Origin: Candidatus Cryptobacteroides intestinipullorum
Lineage (GTDB): Bacteria; Bacteroidota; Bacteroidia; Bacteroidales; UBA932
NCBI GenBank assembly: GCA_018711225.1
Contig: DVIP01000028.1
Span: 1-51,941, forward strand
Direction: 5' to 3'
DNA: 51,941 bases
Positions 26,385 through 35,323 of this stretch are shown here, in pieces (position 1 is the first letter of the stretch; each line of letters starts with the position of its first letter). Below the pieces are notes generated by a model that ran no database searches, was not told the origin of the DNA, and saw only the letters and a list, made by a program, of their open reading frames with translations. A program made the translations under genes and the position numbers.

Positions 26385-28624
26385 TCCAGTCCTATTTCAT
26401 CAAGGATATATCCCATGCCTGCATAATTCTCCAGAACCCAGAGGACATACCTGATATCCACACAGACACATTTCGTGTAGCCGTCCACATAATAGACGTC
26501 CGAAGCCAGGGATTCCTTGTTCCCGTCAAACGCGAGACCTATAAGTTCTCCCCTGGCATTCATCACGGGAGAACCGGAATTTCCGCCCGTAATATCATTG
26601 TCTGTCAGGAAGTTCACATACATTCTGCCGTCTTTTGCAGCCCAGCGGCCCCAGTCGCCTTTCTCCAGGAGGGCCTTCTGCCTGGAGTCGAGACTGAATT
26701 CGTATGACGAAGGGTCGTACTTCTCCAGAATGCCTGCAGAAGTGGAATGCCACGACCATTTCACTCCGTCGTACGGATCAATATCGCCTACCGTACCGTA
26801 TGTGATCCTCATAGTCGAATTGGCATCAGGATACTGTGCGAGTCCGTCTGCCAGAGACTTGCGGTATCTGGCATGGGTGTACTCCCTGTCAAGCGCCAAT
26901 ATGGTCGGAGTCCCTTCTATGGCGGACACACGCCTGTTCAGCGTGATTATTCTGACATCCTGGAAGAAACGGAACATCGGATCGGCGAAATACTCGTCCA
27001 GGGTATGTTCCTGCGTCACGAAAGCCTCCAGTTTAGCCCTGTCCGTCATGAAACTGTTCTCCCACAGCCAGTCCGTCATGGCGTCGAAGTCGCATTTTCC
27101 GTCGTCACCGGTATATTGCGCCAGCAGTTCTTTCTGGTACGGTCCGAGGACAGAACTGTCGATATTGGCATAATACTCGCGGACGGAGTATTTGAAAAGA
27201 TCCCTTTCCACTTCCGGAACTATCTTGTCATAATCATTCAGCAGGCTGGTCCTTATGGCGTTGTAGTCGCGGCCGCAGAACCTGAAACGGCGGCAGCATT
27301 CTATCTCCGTGGAATCAGGCCCGCCCTTGTCGATAAAGGTGTGCATCCTGATATGATTTTTGTTCAGGACTTCCCTTTTCAGCATGTTCAGCCGGGACAT
27401 CATCCTGGATATGGTCGTTCCGCGGACCAGAGTTTCCCTGTAATAGGTTATGTCTCTTTCGGCATCCTCCACTGCCGCATATTTTTCATTCAGAAGCGGG
27501 ATGATACTGCCCCACTCTGCCTTGCGGGCAGGGTCGGCATCTATCCAGGCCTGGAGTTCCTTTTCCTCCGCAGCCTTTTTCCCTACGACATCGAACCTCC
27601 GGATATTCTTCTCCTTGCCGCAGTTCAGCTCCTGGACATTGCTCAGTCCGAAATAATAGTCCGAATATTTGAGCCTTATGGACGGGTCGGTGTTCATCCA
27701 CCGGTTTATGATTTCCATCTGCTCGCCGCGGATTCTGTTGGAAACCGGAAGCGTCACTTTTTCATCGAAGTCCACCTCAGCGGAAGAACTGTATCTGTTC
27801 GTCCTGCCCGGATACCCTATCACCATGGTGAAGTCCCCCGGCTTGTAGCCCTCTGTGGAAACGCGCAGCCTGGCCTCCGGTTTCAGAGGAACATTGGCAT
27901 CGGAATAGTCCGCAGGTGTACCGTCCGGAGCGGTATATATCCTGTACATGGCGAAATCACACTTGTGCTGCGGCCATTCCCAGTTATCAATATCGCCTCC
28001 GTACGCGGAAATGGAAACCGGAGGGGCAGCCACAAGCCTGATGTCAGAATATACCTTGTAGAGCATCATGTAATATTTCTCTCCGCCCCACATCGAAGCC
28101 AGGGACGCTTCCAGACCGTCAGGATTGTCATTGTACTTCTTCTCCATAAGGAAGCTGACCTTTCGCATTCCGAACGGTTTTCCCTGTCTGGACAGTTCCT
28201 CCTGCATCTGAGCCACTTCGTCAGTAACGTCAAAAACCCTTTTCAGAAAATACATCTTCTTCCCGGGTATCGGAACTTCCTCGGCACGTGACATGGCCCA
28301 GAATCCTTCTTCCAGATAATTCTTTTCATCCGTACTCAGAGCGTGGACATCCCCGTAAGCGCAGTGATGGTTCGTAATCACCAGCCCTTCGCCGGAAATG
28401 ACACTTCCCGTACAGCCGAAATCCAGTGAGACCACGGCATCCGAAATCGTGGCGCCTTCCGCATCGGCATTGTAAATCTCGTTTGCAGAAAGCTTAAGGC
28501 CGCGCTTCTTCATCTGCTTCTCCAGAGCCTTGTCGATGCCGTTTATCATCCACATGCCTTCGTCCGCCCAAGACAACGGAGCCAGAAAGCAGCCTAAAGC
28601 CAGTATCAGAAATATTTTTTTCAT
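26381..28624 (-). CDS. S46 family dipeptidyl-peptidase, DPP7-type specificity predicted
   Basis: A 747-residue exported serine peptidase that releases dipeptides from oligopeptides in the periplasm. The signal peptide ends ...APLSWA before DEGMW. The chymotrypsin-like fold shows the catalytic His in ITNHHCAYG (near residue 87), an Asp in GGDIDNWEWPQHKCDF, and Ser683 in TGGNSGSP. Eighteen residues after the Ser, the S1-pocket position is Gly701 (FDGN). In characterised members Gly here goes with DPP7 (hydrophobic P1) and Arg with DPP11 (acidic P1). The track start was moved to ATG 28624, where MKKIFLILAL starts the signal. Only 18 bp separate it from a terminator hairpin upstream. Confidence 0.92.
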   Translation of the reverse strand: MKKIFLILALGCFLAPLSWADEGMWMINGIDKALEKQMKKRGLKLSANEIYNADAEGATISDAVVSLDFGCTGSVISGEGLVITNHHCAYGDVHALSTDEKNYLEEGFWAMSRAEEVPIPGKKMYFLKRVFDVTDEVAQMQEELSRQGKPFGMRKVSFLMEKKYNDNPDGLEASLASMWGGEKYYMMLYKVYSDIRLVAAPPVSISAYGGDIDNWEWPQHKCDFAMYRIYTAPDGTPADYSDANVPLKPEARLRVSTEGYKPGDFTMVIGYPGRTNRYSSSAEVDFDEKVTLPVSNRIRGEQMEIINRWMNTDPSIRLKYSDYYFGLSNVQELNCGKEKNIRRFDVVGKKAAEEKELQAWIDADPARKAEWGSIIPLLNEKYAAVEDAERDITYYRETLVRGTTISRMMSRLNMLKREVLNKNHIRMHTFIDKGGPDSTEIECCRRFRFCGRDYNAIRTSLLNDYDKIVPEVERDLFKYSVREYYANIDSSVLGPYQKELLAQYTGDDGKCDFDAMTDWLWENSFMTDRAKLEAFVTQEHTLDEYFADPMFRFFQDVRIITLNRRVSAIEGTPTILALDREYTHARYRKSLADGLAQYPDANSTMRITYGTVGDIDPYDGVKWSWHSTSAGILEKYDPSSYEFSLDSRQKALLEKGDWGRWAAKDGRMYVNFLTDNDITGGNSGSPVMNARGELIGLAFDGNKESLASDVYYVDGYTKCVCVDIRYVLWVLENYAGMGYILDEIGLD

Positions 28625-28638
28625 ACTATATAAAATAA

Positions 28639-28677
28639 AATACACCGGACCCGGTATGGAAAAAACCGGATCCGGTG
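28639..28677 (-). terminator. Terminator after the polyferredoxin gene, just before the S46 gene
   Basis: On the minus strand CACCGGATCCGGT pairs with ACCGGGTCCGGTG (one G-T pair) across a T-rich loop, then TATTTTATTTTATA follows. The inner ACCGGATCCGGT followed by TTTTTT could form its own smaller hairpin. It ends the upstream operon or partly attenuates read-through into the S46-uvrC genes. Confidence 0.7.
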
Positions 28678-28688
28678 CAATATACTAT

Positions 28689-30704
28689 TTATTTGTCAAA
28701 AGGCTTCACTACTCCTTTCTTCTCGAATCCGAGTTTGGCAGGAACTTCTCTCACATCATCCTTGGCGTATGTGATGGTCCAGTTTTCCATAGTCATCTGC
28801 TTCCAGAGCTCATCTTCGGTCATAGGAGCGGCATAGCGTATCCTGATAGCCGGCACGAGATCCTCGTTAAGATCGAGATATATGCCGATGATACTCTCGT
28901 TGCGGGAAAGATGGTTGCTGAGATACGGCATATTCCTGAGAATTATCGGTTTCTCATAATCCTGGTCGGCAATCTCGTAAATATACTGAGGCTGGTCCGC
29001 ATACTTCTCCACCCTGCTCTTGAACTCAGCCTTGAAAGGTGTGAAAAGCATCCTTATAAGGTCTTCCGTCGGGATATAGCTTACACTGTCCTCCATGTCC
29101 ACAAACTCGAAGTCCACCTCTGTGTCCTTCGTGCCGCCGCCGTGCACAGGCATTGAAAGGACCTTCATTTCCACCACATTCCTGAACCAGTCCTTGTCCA
29201 GGTTTTCTGAAGGGTCCACATACACGTGGACAATGAGCGGGCAGGCAAATTCGGAAGTCAGGCCGTAAATCTTCTTGCCTGTAAGTCTCATCTGGAGACC
29301 GAGATAGTTCAGGTCCAGTTTGTCATACATCTTTTCCGTCCTGATAGTAAGGACCTTCACACTGTCCGTTACGGCAGGGTCAGGGGTATTGACACGGAAT
29401 TTCGAAGGCACGTATATGTTTTCCTGGATCTGCTCAGGAGTGATTTCATCAGGATTGTATGTGATAATCACATAATGATGGTTCACGAATGTCTTCACAC
29501 CGTATACGCCGCGGATTTTTTCGAGCTTTGCCTTGAAAGCCATGGAGCTGCCATAACATTTCACCGAACGGAGTCCGTCTATCCTGATTTCTGCCAGAGA
29601 CTCAGGGTCAACAAGCTGCGTCACCGTGCCGTCCTCCGACACCTGTTCTATTCCCCACTGTTCGTCAATGGTAGGAAGTTCGAACCTGTTCCCTATCCAG
29701 ATGCCGAGGATGATAAGGATAACCGTCAGCAGTGCCGGGAGATATTTGCCGAAGCCGGATTTCTTTTTCTGGCAGGCCCCTATATGGAGGGCATTCGTAG
29801 GGCATGAGGCCACGCATTCTCCGCACAGGGTGCAGTCCACTGCGTCAAGCCGTCCGCCTGCAAGGTCGTCCACGTCTATGCCGTACGGGCAGTTCTTGTT
29901 ACAGATACCGCAATGCGTACATGAACCGGCGGTCTTGATGACATTCAGAATCTGGTACTTCGGCCTCCTGTTCAGAATTTCAAGCAGATAACCCATCAGG
30001 CAGAACAGTCCGAGAAGCACCCACCACGGAATATCTGCCCCGAGGATATCCAGAATCCACCAGATGCCGAAGAGGACAATGACCCATATCCAGAATTTCA
30101 GGGAATTGGATATGGCTCCGAGCGGACAGAGGTACTTGCACCAGAACATGTTTATGAAGAAACCGCCAAGGACCAGAAGAGCTATGGTCACAATGGACAT
30201 CCAGAGGGTTATTTCACCCTGGAATCCGGTAGCGGCAGCATAATAAGGGTCGAGATTCTTGCAGAAAAGTTCGCTGGCGGTAGCCGTCATATAGAATATC
30301 CAGAACACAAGGGCATATTTGAATATCCTGAGGACCGCATCGGCTGCGGAACCGTTTCTTACCGTTATCCCTTTAAAGCCGATACTATTGCGAAGTTTTA
30401 TCAGGAGATCCTGCACTGTCCCGAGAGGACAGATATAGCCGCAGAAAAGTTTGCTGAACAGCACGACAGCAGCCGCAAGCATGATTCCCATCATTATCTG
30501 GAGAGAACTCATGCTGCACGGCAGGGAGCCGTTAACGAAAAATGTTGTCAGAGCCTCGAGTCCGCCCATCGGGCAGTAAGCCTCCGGGTCGGCAGGTTCC
30601 TTGCTCGGGATTATTCCTGTCAGGAATACCACAAGGGCGACGAGCACTCCCCACTGAAGGAGATATTTCGGCCAGTTCTTGATGATGATTGATCTTTTTG
30701 CCAT
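28689..30704 (-). CDS. Membrane polyferredoxin (NapH/CcoG-like) with HMA-like C-terminal domain
   Basis: A 671-residue inner-membrane redox protein. The membrane part has two CxxxCP motifs, CGYICPLG (88-95) and CKYLCPLG (189-196), as in NapH/CcoG-type proteins, among several helices. Two 4Fe-4S clusters follow: CTHCGICNKNCP (262-272) and CTLCGECVASCP (291-302). After another helix (about 320-337) there is a domain at about 372-435 with the shape of a heavy-metal-associated domain (GLRSVKCYGSSMAFKAKLEKI, then VITYNPDEIT), but CxxC is reduced to one Cys. A further unrecognised periplasmic region ends the protein. It would pass electrons across the membrane; acceptor unknown. Last gene of the receptor/protease cluster, 69 bp after the M16 gene. 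Confidence 0.85.
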   Translation of the reverse strand: MAKRSIIIKNWPKYLLQWGVLVALVVFLTGIIPSKEPADPEAYCPMGGLEALTTFFVNGSLPCSMSSLQIMMGIMLAAAVVLFSKLFCGYICPLGTVQDLLIKLRNSIGFKGITVRNGSAADAVLRIFKYALVFWIFYMTATASELFCKNLDPYYAAATGFQGEITLWMSIVTIALLVLGGFFINMFWCKYLCPLGAISNSLKFWIWVIVLFGIWWILDILGADIPWWVLLGLFCLMGYLLEILNRRPKYQILNVIKTAGSCTHCGICNKNCPYGIDVDDLAGGRLDAVDCTLCGECVASCPTNALHIGACQKKKSGFGKYLPALLTVILIILGIWIGNRFELPTIDEQWGIEQVSEDGTVTQLVDPESLAEIRIDGLRSVKCYGSSMAFKAKLEKIRGVYGVKTFVNHHYVIITYNPDEITPEQIQENIYVPSKFRVNTPDPAVTDSVKVLTIRTEKMYDKLDLNYLGLQMRLTGKKIYGLTSEFACPLIVHVYVDPSENLDKDWFRNVVEMKVLSMPVHGGGTKDTEVDFEFVDMEDSVSYIPTEDLIRMLFTPFKAEFKSRVEKYADQPQYIYEIADQDYEKPIILRNMPYLSNHLSRNESIIGIYLDLNEDLVPAIRIRYAAPMTEDELWKQMTMENWTITYAKDDVREVPAKLGFEKKGVVKPFDK

Positions 30705-30773
30705 AGTTCAGATATTAAAATTGTTATCGTTCTTTTCCCGAATTGTCCGCGGACTTGCATCCGGGCTGTTTTT

Positions 30774-33599
30774 CTATTCTTCCCGATATATAGTCACGAA
30801 CTTGTCCCCCTTATCCAGCCCGGACACGAACTTGCGTATGTCATCGGCGGTAATCCCCACGATGACTTCCTCATAATCGTAATCATGGGAGACGCCATAG
30901 CGTACGAAATCGCTGCATTCTCTCTTGCGTGCGGCGAGAGAATTCGCGGCCGCCGCATCTTTCTCCGCCCTGTGCTTGACAAGATATTTCTTCGCCTCGT
31001 CAAGTTCGGATTCATCCGGACCTTCCTCCGCCATCCTTGACATTCCGTCCTCAACATCCTTCACGAGCACGTCCACCATTTCCGGCCTGGTCTGGAAATC
31101 CACGAAGGATTCGAACATGCCGTTGTCGGAATAGTCCACTTCCGTACTGAAACTTACATGATAAGTACCGCCGCGGACCTCCCGGATCTGCTGGAGATAT
31201 CTGCCGGACATTATGTAGTCCAATATCTCGATGATGGCGAGATTCTTCGGATCGAGCCTTGTTTTTCCCTTGAAGCAGTACGAAACCTCTGCCTTGGGAA
31301 CTGTCTCCACATCATACGTGCGGTCAAGCACCACTTTCCCCCTGTATGCCGGTTCCGGAGCCGCCGTCCTTGAAAATTCCACGTCATATTCCCCGTCAAG
31401 CGAAGCCATGTATTTGCAGACGAGCGCCTCCACTTCCTCTTTCGGGAAATCACTGGCAATAAAGGCCGTCATGTGCCTGAAATCGCCGAAATTCCTGTGA
31501 TAGACATCCTTCACGAAATCCATGTCCGTCATCTCCACATCGGAACTGTCAATATCCGCCATCCACGGATGATTGCCGTATCTCAGAGCCCTGGCTTCCT
31601 TCTTGAACATGTCCGAATGGCTCTTTTTCTTGCCGAGGGAGCGGAGCTCGCCCTGTTTCAGCTTTTCCAGGTCGGCCGCCTCGGAGAAATACGGGTCGGA
31701 AAGCATCGCATGGACAAGCCTGAAACCTTTTTCCAGGCTCTTGCCGTCCGCAGTAACCGAAAGACTTGAATTTTTCTGTCCGAAATCCAGAGAAATATCG
31801 GCGCCGGAAAGATCCGGACTGTTGCGCAGGGTCGTGAAATCATATTTTCCGAAACCGGCATAACGCTGCATATAGGCAGAAGCCAGTCTGGCAGCCCGCA
31901 CCTTGTCTGAAGGGACAGCCCGGAGTCCCGTATCGAAATATACGGTCATCGACAGGTGTGTATTGGATTTCACCGGTCCGGACGGGATCCAGCAGACTCT
32001 GGCCCCGTTACTGAGAGTCCATTCCTCGCAATCTGTCCCTTTTACCGGTCTGACCTTGACGACAGTTCCCGGCCGTGGATCAGCCCCGAATTGTATCTTT
32101 TCATAACTGAGATATTCCGGCTGTATGTCTTCCGCCTCTGCTGCGGCGATTATCTCTTTCATCTCCGCCGCATCCGGCAGCCCTGCCTCTTCCTTTTCGT
32201 TCATGCACCAGGAATAGATTTTCCCGCTGTCCCGGAACATCTTCTGTTCATAACCCCTGACATCGTCGTATGAAAGGTTCCCGAGTATGATTTTCTGTTC
32301 TTCCTTCAGGTCATACGGGAATGCTGCGGTAAAACCTCTCAGGAAATTTTCCTTGCATGCGTCAACAATCTGCCGGTTCGTGACATCCGAGGCGAAATCC
32401 TCCATGTTCAGACGGTATTTTTTCATTATCTTGAACTTGGCAGCCTCGAACTCGTCCTCACTGATGCCGTAGCGGAGCATTCTCTGCACCTCTCTCGTAT
32501 AGAAGGCCAGCGCCGCCTCCGCATTGTCCGGGCCCTTCATTGACAGAGTAAAAAGCGATATATAGAAGTCATCGCTGTAAGGGTTGGTCACCAGGACAGC
32601 CGACGACACAGGACTGCCTTTCTTCCTGGCATCTTCCGACATTCTGTCTGCCAGGACGGACGTTATGATTTGTCTTGCATAAAGATCCTTGTAGAATGCG
32701 TCCGTATTTCTGATGTCACGTGCAGGGAACGGCTGCTTGTGAATGACTTTCAGGACATGGTATTTGACCTGCGGATCCAGCATGTTCTCGAACAGAGGTT
32801 CATCCAGGGCAGGTATCGGATATGTTTCCTTAGGGGCGGGATTCTCGCTCGCAGGAATGTCTGAAAACATCTTGCGGACCTTCTGCTCCATCATGTCAGC
32901 ATCGAAATCGCCCACAACGACGATTGCCTGAAGGTCCGGCCTGTACCATTTATGATAAAAGTCAAGTATCTCCTGCGGTTTGAAACCGTTTATGACTTCG
33001 AGTGTCCCGAGCACATTCCTCTGCGTGTGTTTCGCTCCCTTATAGACCAGACTGTTCTGCTTCTCCATCATCCTCATACGCGGTTCGTCCTTTCTGCGCC
33101 ATTCCTCGCTTATGACGCCGCGTTCCGCATCGAGGGCTTCCGGCTCGCAAGAGATGTCGCATGACCAGTCGTGCAGGACCATCAGAACCGAATCCACGAA
33201 GGAGTCACGGACAAGAGGCACTGAAGATATGTTGTAGACAGTCTCTGTCCTGTTGGTATAGGCGTTGACATTATAGCCGAACCTCACCCCGTCCTTCGCC
33301 AGAAATTCAAGGATTCCCTTGTCGGGATAATGGCGGGTGCCGTTGAAAGCCATGTGTTCAAGGAAATGGGCAAGGCCGTTCTGGTTGTCTTCTTCCTGCA
33401 GGGAGCCGACATTGTGTATGATATAGAAATCGGCGCATCCTTCCGGATTCCCGTTATGGCGGATATAATAGGTCATCCCGTTGTCCAGCCGTCCCCTGAT
33501 CAGCTGCGGGTCATCCGGGATAATCTCCTGTGCCCCGGCAGGAACGGTCATCAATACCGTAGAGACCGCCGAGAAAATAAATGTCAAAATCCTTTTCAT
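30774..33599 (-). CDS. Secreted M16 family zinc metalloprotease
   Basis: A 941-residue pitrilysin-type peptidase with signal peptide (MKRILTFIFSAVSTVLMTVPAGA). The inverted zinc motif HFLEH is at 78-82 and the third ligand Glu159 (LDAERGVI) lies at the expected spacing. The first half is the catalytic M16 pair; the second half is the inactive partner pair, so the clam-shell is made by one chain. Such enzymes degrade peptides or small unfolded proteins in a closed chamber in the periplasm. The start was moved two codons to MKR. It follows the DUF6850 gene by 98 bp containing a palindrome, and precedes the polyferredoxin gene on the same strand. Confidence 0.92.
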   Translation of the reverse strand: MKRILTFIFSAVSTVLMTVPAGAQEIIPDDPQLIRGRLDNGMTYYIRHNGNPEGCADFYIIHNVGSLQEEDNQNGLAHFLEHMAFNGTRHYPDKGILEFLAKDGVRFGYNVNAYTNRTETVYNISSVPLVRDSFVDSVLMVLHDWSCDISCEPEALDAERGVISEEWRRKDEPRMRMMEKQNSLVYKGAKHTQRNVLGTLEVINGFKPQEILDFYHKWYRPDLQAIVVVGDFDADMMEQKVRKMFSDIPASENPAPKETYPIPALDEPLFENMLDPQVKYHVLKVIHKQPFPARDIRNTDAFYKDLYARQIITSVLADRMSEDARKKGSPVSSAVLVTNPYSDDFYISLFTLSMKGPDNAEAALAFYTREVQRMLRYGISEDEFEAAKFKIMKKYRLNMEDFASDVTNRQIVDACKENFLRGFTAAFPYDLKEEQKIILGNLSYDDVRGYEQKMFRDSGKIYSWCMNEKEEAGLPDAAEMKEIIAAAEAEDIQPEYLSYEKIQFGADPRPGTVVKVRPVKGTDCEEWTLSNGARVCWIPSGPVKSNTHLSMTVYFDTGLRAVPSDKVRAARLASAYMQRYAGFGKYDFTTLRNSPDLSGADISLDFGQKNSSLSVTADGKSLEKGFRLVHAMLSDPYFSEAADLEKLKQGELRSLGKKKSHSDMFKKEARALRYGNHPWMADIDSSDVEMTDMDFVKDVYHRNFGDFRHMTAFIASDFPKEEVEALVCKYMASLDGEYDVEFSRTAAPEPAYRGKVVLDRTYDVETVPKAEVSYCFKGKTRLDPKNLAIIEILDYIMSGRYLQQIREVRGGTYHVSFSTEVDYSDNGMFESFVDFQTRPEMVDVLVKDVEDGMSRMAEEGPDESELDEAKKYLVKHRAEKDAAAANSLAARKRECSDFVRYGVSHDYDYEEVIVGITADDIRKFVSGLDKGDKFVTIYREE

Positions 33600-33666
33600 T
33601 GTCACTGTACTCCTTAATACCTTTTCCGGACCGTGCCGGAATGTTCTGTTTCACGTTCTGCTCTAC

Positions 33667-33695
33667 GTTCTGCCGGATTTGCAATCCGGCAGAAC
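33667..33695. repeat. REP-like palindrome, copy B
   Basis: A 13-bp stem GTTCTGCCGGATT/AATCCGGCAGAAC around the loop TGC, in the gap between the DUF6850 gene and the M16 gene. On its upstream side GTTCTG occurs two more times (near 33643 and 33655). It may also act as a transcription or mRNA-stability element. Confidence 0.8.
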
Positions 33696-33697
33696 TG

Positions 33698-35305
33698 TCA
33701 GAATGCGCATCCGACAGATACCGTAAACACATTCCTGTAACCGTCCGCCAGAAATTCAGGTTTTTCCAATGTATGCCTGTATGTGTCGCGGACATCTATA
33801 TATGCCGAAATCTTCTTGAAAAGACGGGTATATCTGAATCCCAGTGTCCCTCCGACTCTCGAAGCCGTATCATATTCGAAATCCCTGTTCAGGTAAGTGT
33901 CGTTTGTCCTGTGGTTGTCTGACGAAGTTGAAGCATAAACTCCGTCTCTGTTCCTGGTCCCGAAACCCGTGAAGAAATCCGCTGCCAGACTTACCGTAAA
34001 TATGTTCCTAGCGACTGTAATGTTTTTCCTGCCATGAAGATTCACTTCAATGTCCGTTATTTCCTGCTCGCGGTAATAAGGATAGTAGGTAGCTCTGAAT
34101 ATCCGATAGGAACCATCCGCCGACACGCCATATTCCCACGAAGGACGATAACCGCTGACACCAAGATACCCGTCATAAGCCAGGCCGCCGTCAAATCCGA
34201 CGGAACGGTATATTTCATTCTGCCCGAAATATTCCACTACTGTATTGCCCCCGGGATTGGTGGTCCTCCTGTATATGTTCTCATTATTGACCAGCCCCGA
34301 ATATCCCGCATCAAGCGATATCCTGTGAATATTATCCTGACTGCGGATATCCAAAATACCGCTGTACCCTACACTGCTGCCTCCAAACTCACAATACACG
34401 GCCTCATTTGAAGATCTTTCACCATAGTGCCCGTCCCGGTACTTGTAAGACAATTCATTGAAAAAACGGACATTGTTTTCTCTGCCGAACACCAGCTGCA
34501 GGGAACCTCCATAGAACGTATTTATCATCGGCCGACCCGGAGAAGTCGTCTTTACATAGCCATAATCACCGTCAAGGCCCTCTACCATTCCCAGGTATCC
34601 GCCGTAATCCACGAAAGTATAATACTGCTGGTCAGTCGTGCCGAAAATACTGCAGTCCAGATTCTCGCTCGTCCTTATGTACTGCAGCCCCAGACCGAAG
34701 GAAAAATTGTCGGCAGGAGCATATCTGACACCTGCCGTCATGTCCAGAGACATCCAGCGGCTTCTGGGTCTTGGGTCCTTGCGCTTAGCATAGTCCCCTG
34801 TTTCATAGGCAAACTGCACCCCCAGAGACCATTTGCTATCCAACGCATACGACATGGCCCCCAAAAGAGAATACAATTCCTTCACCTTGATGCCCGGATT
34901 GTCACTTGTACTTTCAAGGAAATTTATAGGATTATAGGAAGGATCCATAAGATAATGCCCGTTCATATTCTTTCCCTGGAAATAAGAATAAGAAAGTTTT
35001 CCATGGAACGCAATCCTGTCAGAAATCCGGACATAGGATTCTGTCAGGGCGCCTGCCTCAAGGCTGTTGTCCGACCCTTCCACAGGAATCAGACCTCCGT
35101 CATCCTTGTCGAAATAAGCCTCTACAAAAGATGTCCGCGGCACCTGCAAAGTTCCAAGACCTGCGGCATTGTCAGAAATCAGCCACGGATTTGTATTCCT
35201 TATGAACTCGAATTCATACGCACTTCCCGGATTTTCCTGTCCGAAAACACTCAGACAGCCAAAAGCCAGAGAAGAAACTATTGTATATATCCTGTATCTG
35301 CACAT
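33698..35305 (-). CDS. DUF6850 family predicted outer-membrane beta-barrel protein
   Basis: A 535-residue exported protein. A signal peptide precedes QENPGS. The body is made of alternating amphipathic strands (KLSYSYFQGKNMNGHY, WSLGVQFAYETGD, FSFGLGLQYIRT) typical of an outer-membrane barrel, and it ends in strand FTVSVGCAF with a terminal Phe, the usual signal for barrel assembly. It matches by eye the DUF6850 family that accompanies DUF4876 and a TonB receptor. The track start is GTG 35311; ATG 35305 was chosen. 18 bp after the DUF4876 gene, so co-translated with it. Transport or scaffold role unknown. Confidence 0.78.
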   Translation of the reverse strand: MCRYRIYTIVSSLAFGCLSVFGQENPGSAYEFEFIRNTNPWLISDNAAGLGTLQVPRTSFVEAYFDKDDGGLIPVEGSDNSLEAGALTESYVRISDRIAFHGKLSYSYFQGKNMNGHYLMDPSYNPINFLESTSDNPGIKVKELYSLLGAMSYALDSKWSLGVQFAYETGDYAKRKDPRPRSRWMSLDMTAGVRYAPADNFSFGLGLQYIRTSENLDCSIFGTTDQQYYTFVDYGGYLGMVEGLDGDYGYVKTTSPGRPMINTFYGGSLQLVFGRENNVRFFNELSYKYRDGHYGERSSNEAVYCEFGGSSVGYSGILDIRSQDNIHRISLDAGYSGLVNNENIYRRTTNPGGNTVVEYFGQNEIYRSVGFDGGLAYDGYLGVSGYRPSWEYGVSADGSYRIFRATYYPYYREQEITDIEVNLHGRKNITVARNIFTVSLAADFFTGFGTRNRDGVYASTSSDNHRTNDTYLNRDFEYDTASRVGGTLGFRYTRLFKKISAYIDVRDTYRHTLEKPEFLADGYRNVFTVSVGCAF

Positions 35306-35323
35306 AATCACGGACTTTTTAGG

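Noticed and set aside
26747-28291. A 514-codon plus-strand ORF
   Set aside because: It lies entirely antisense to the S46 peptidase, whose motifs are clear. It has no recognisable domain and reads as Arg/Pro/His-rich shadow sequence.
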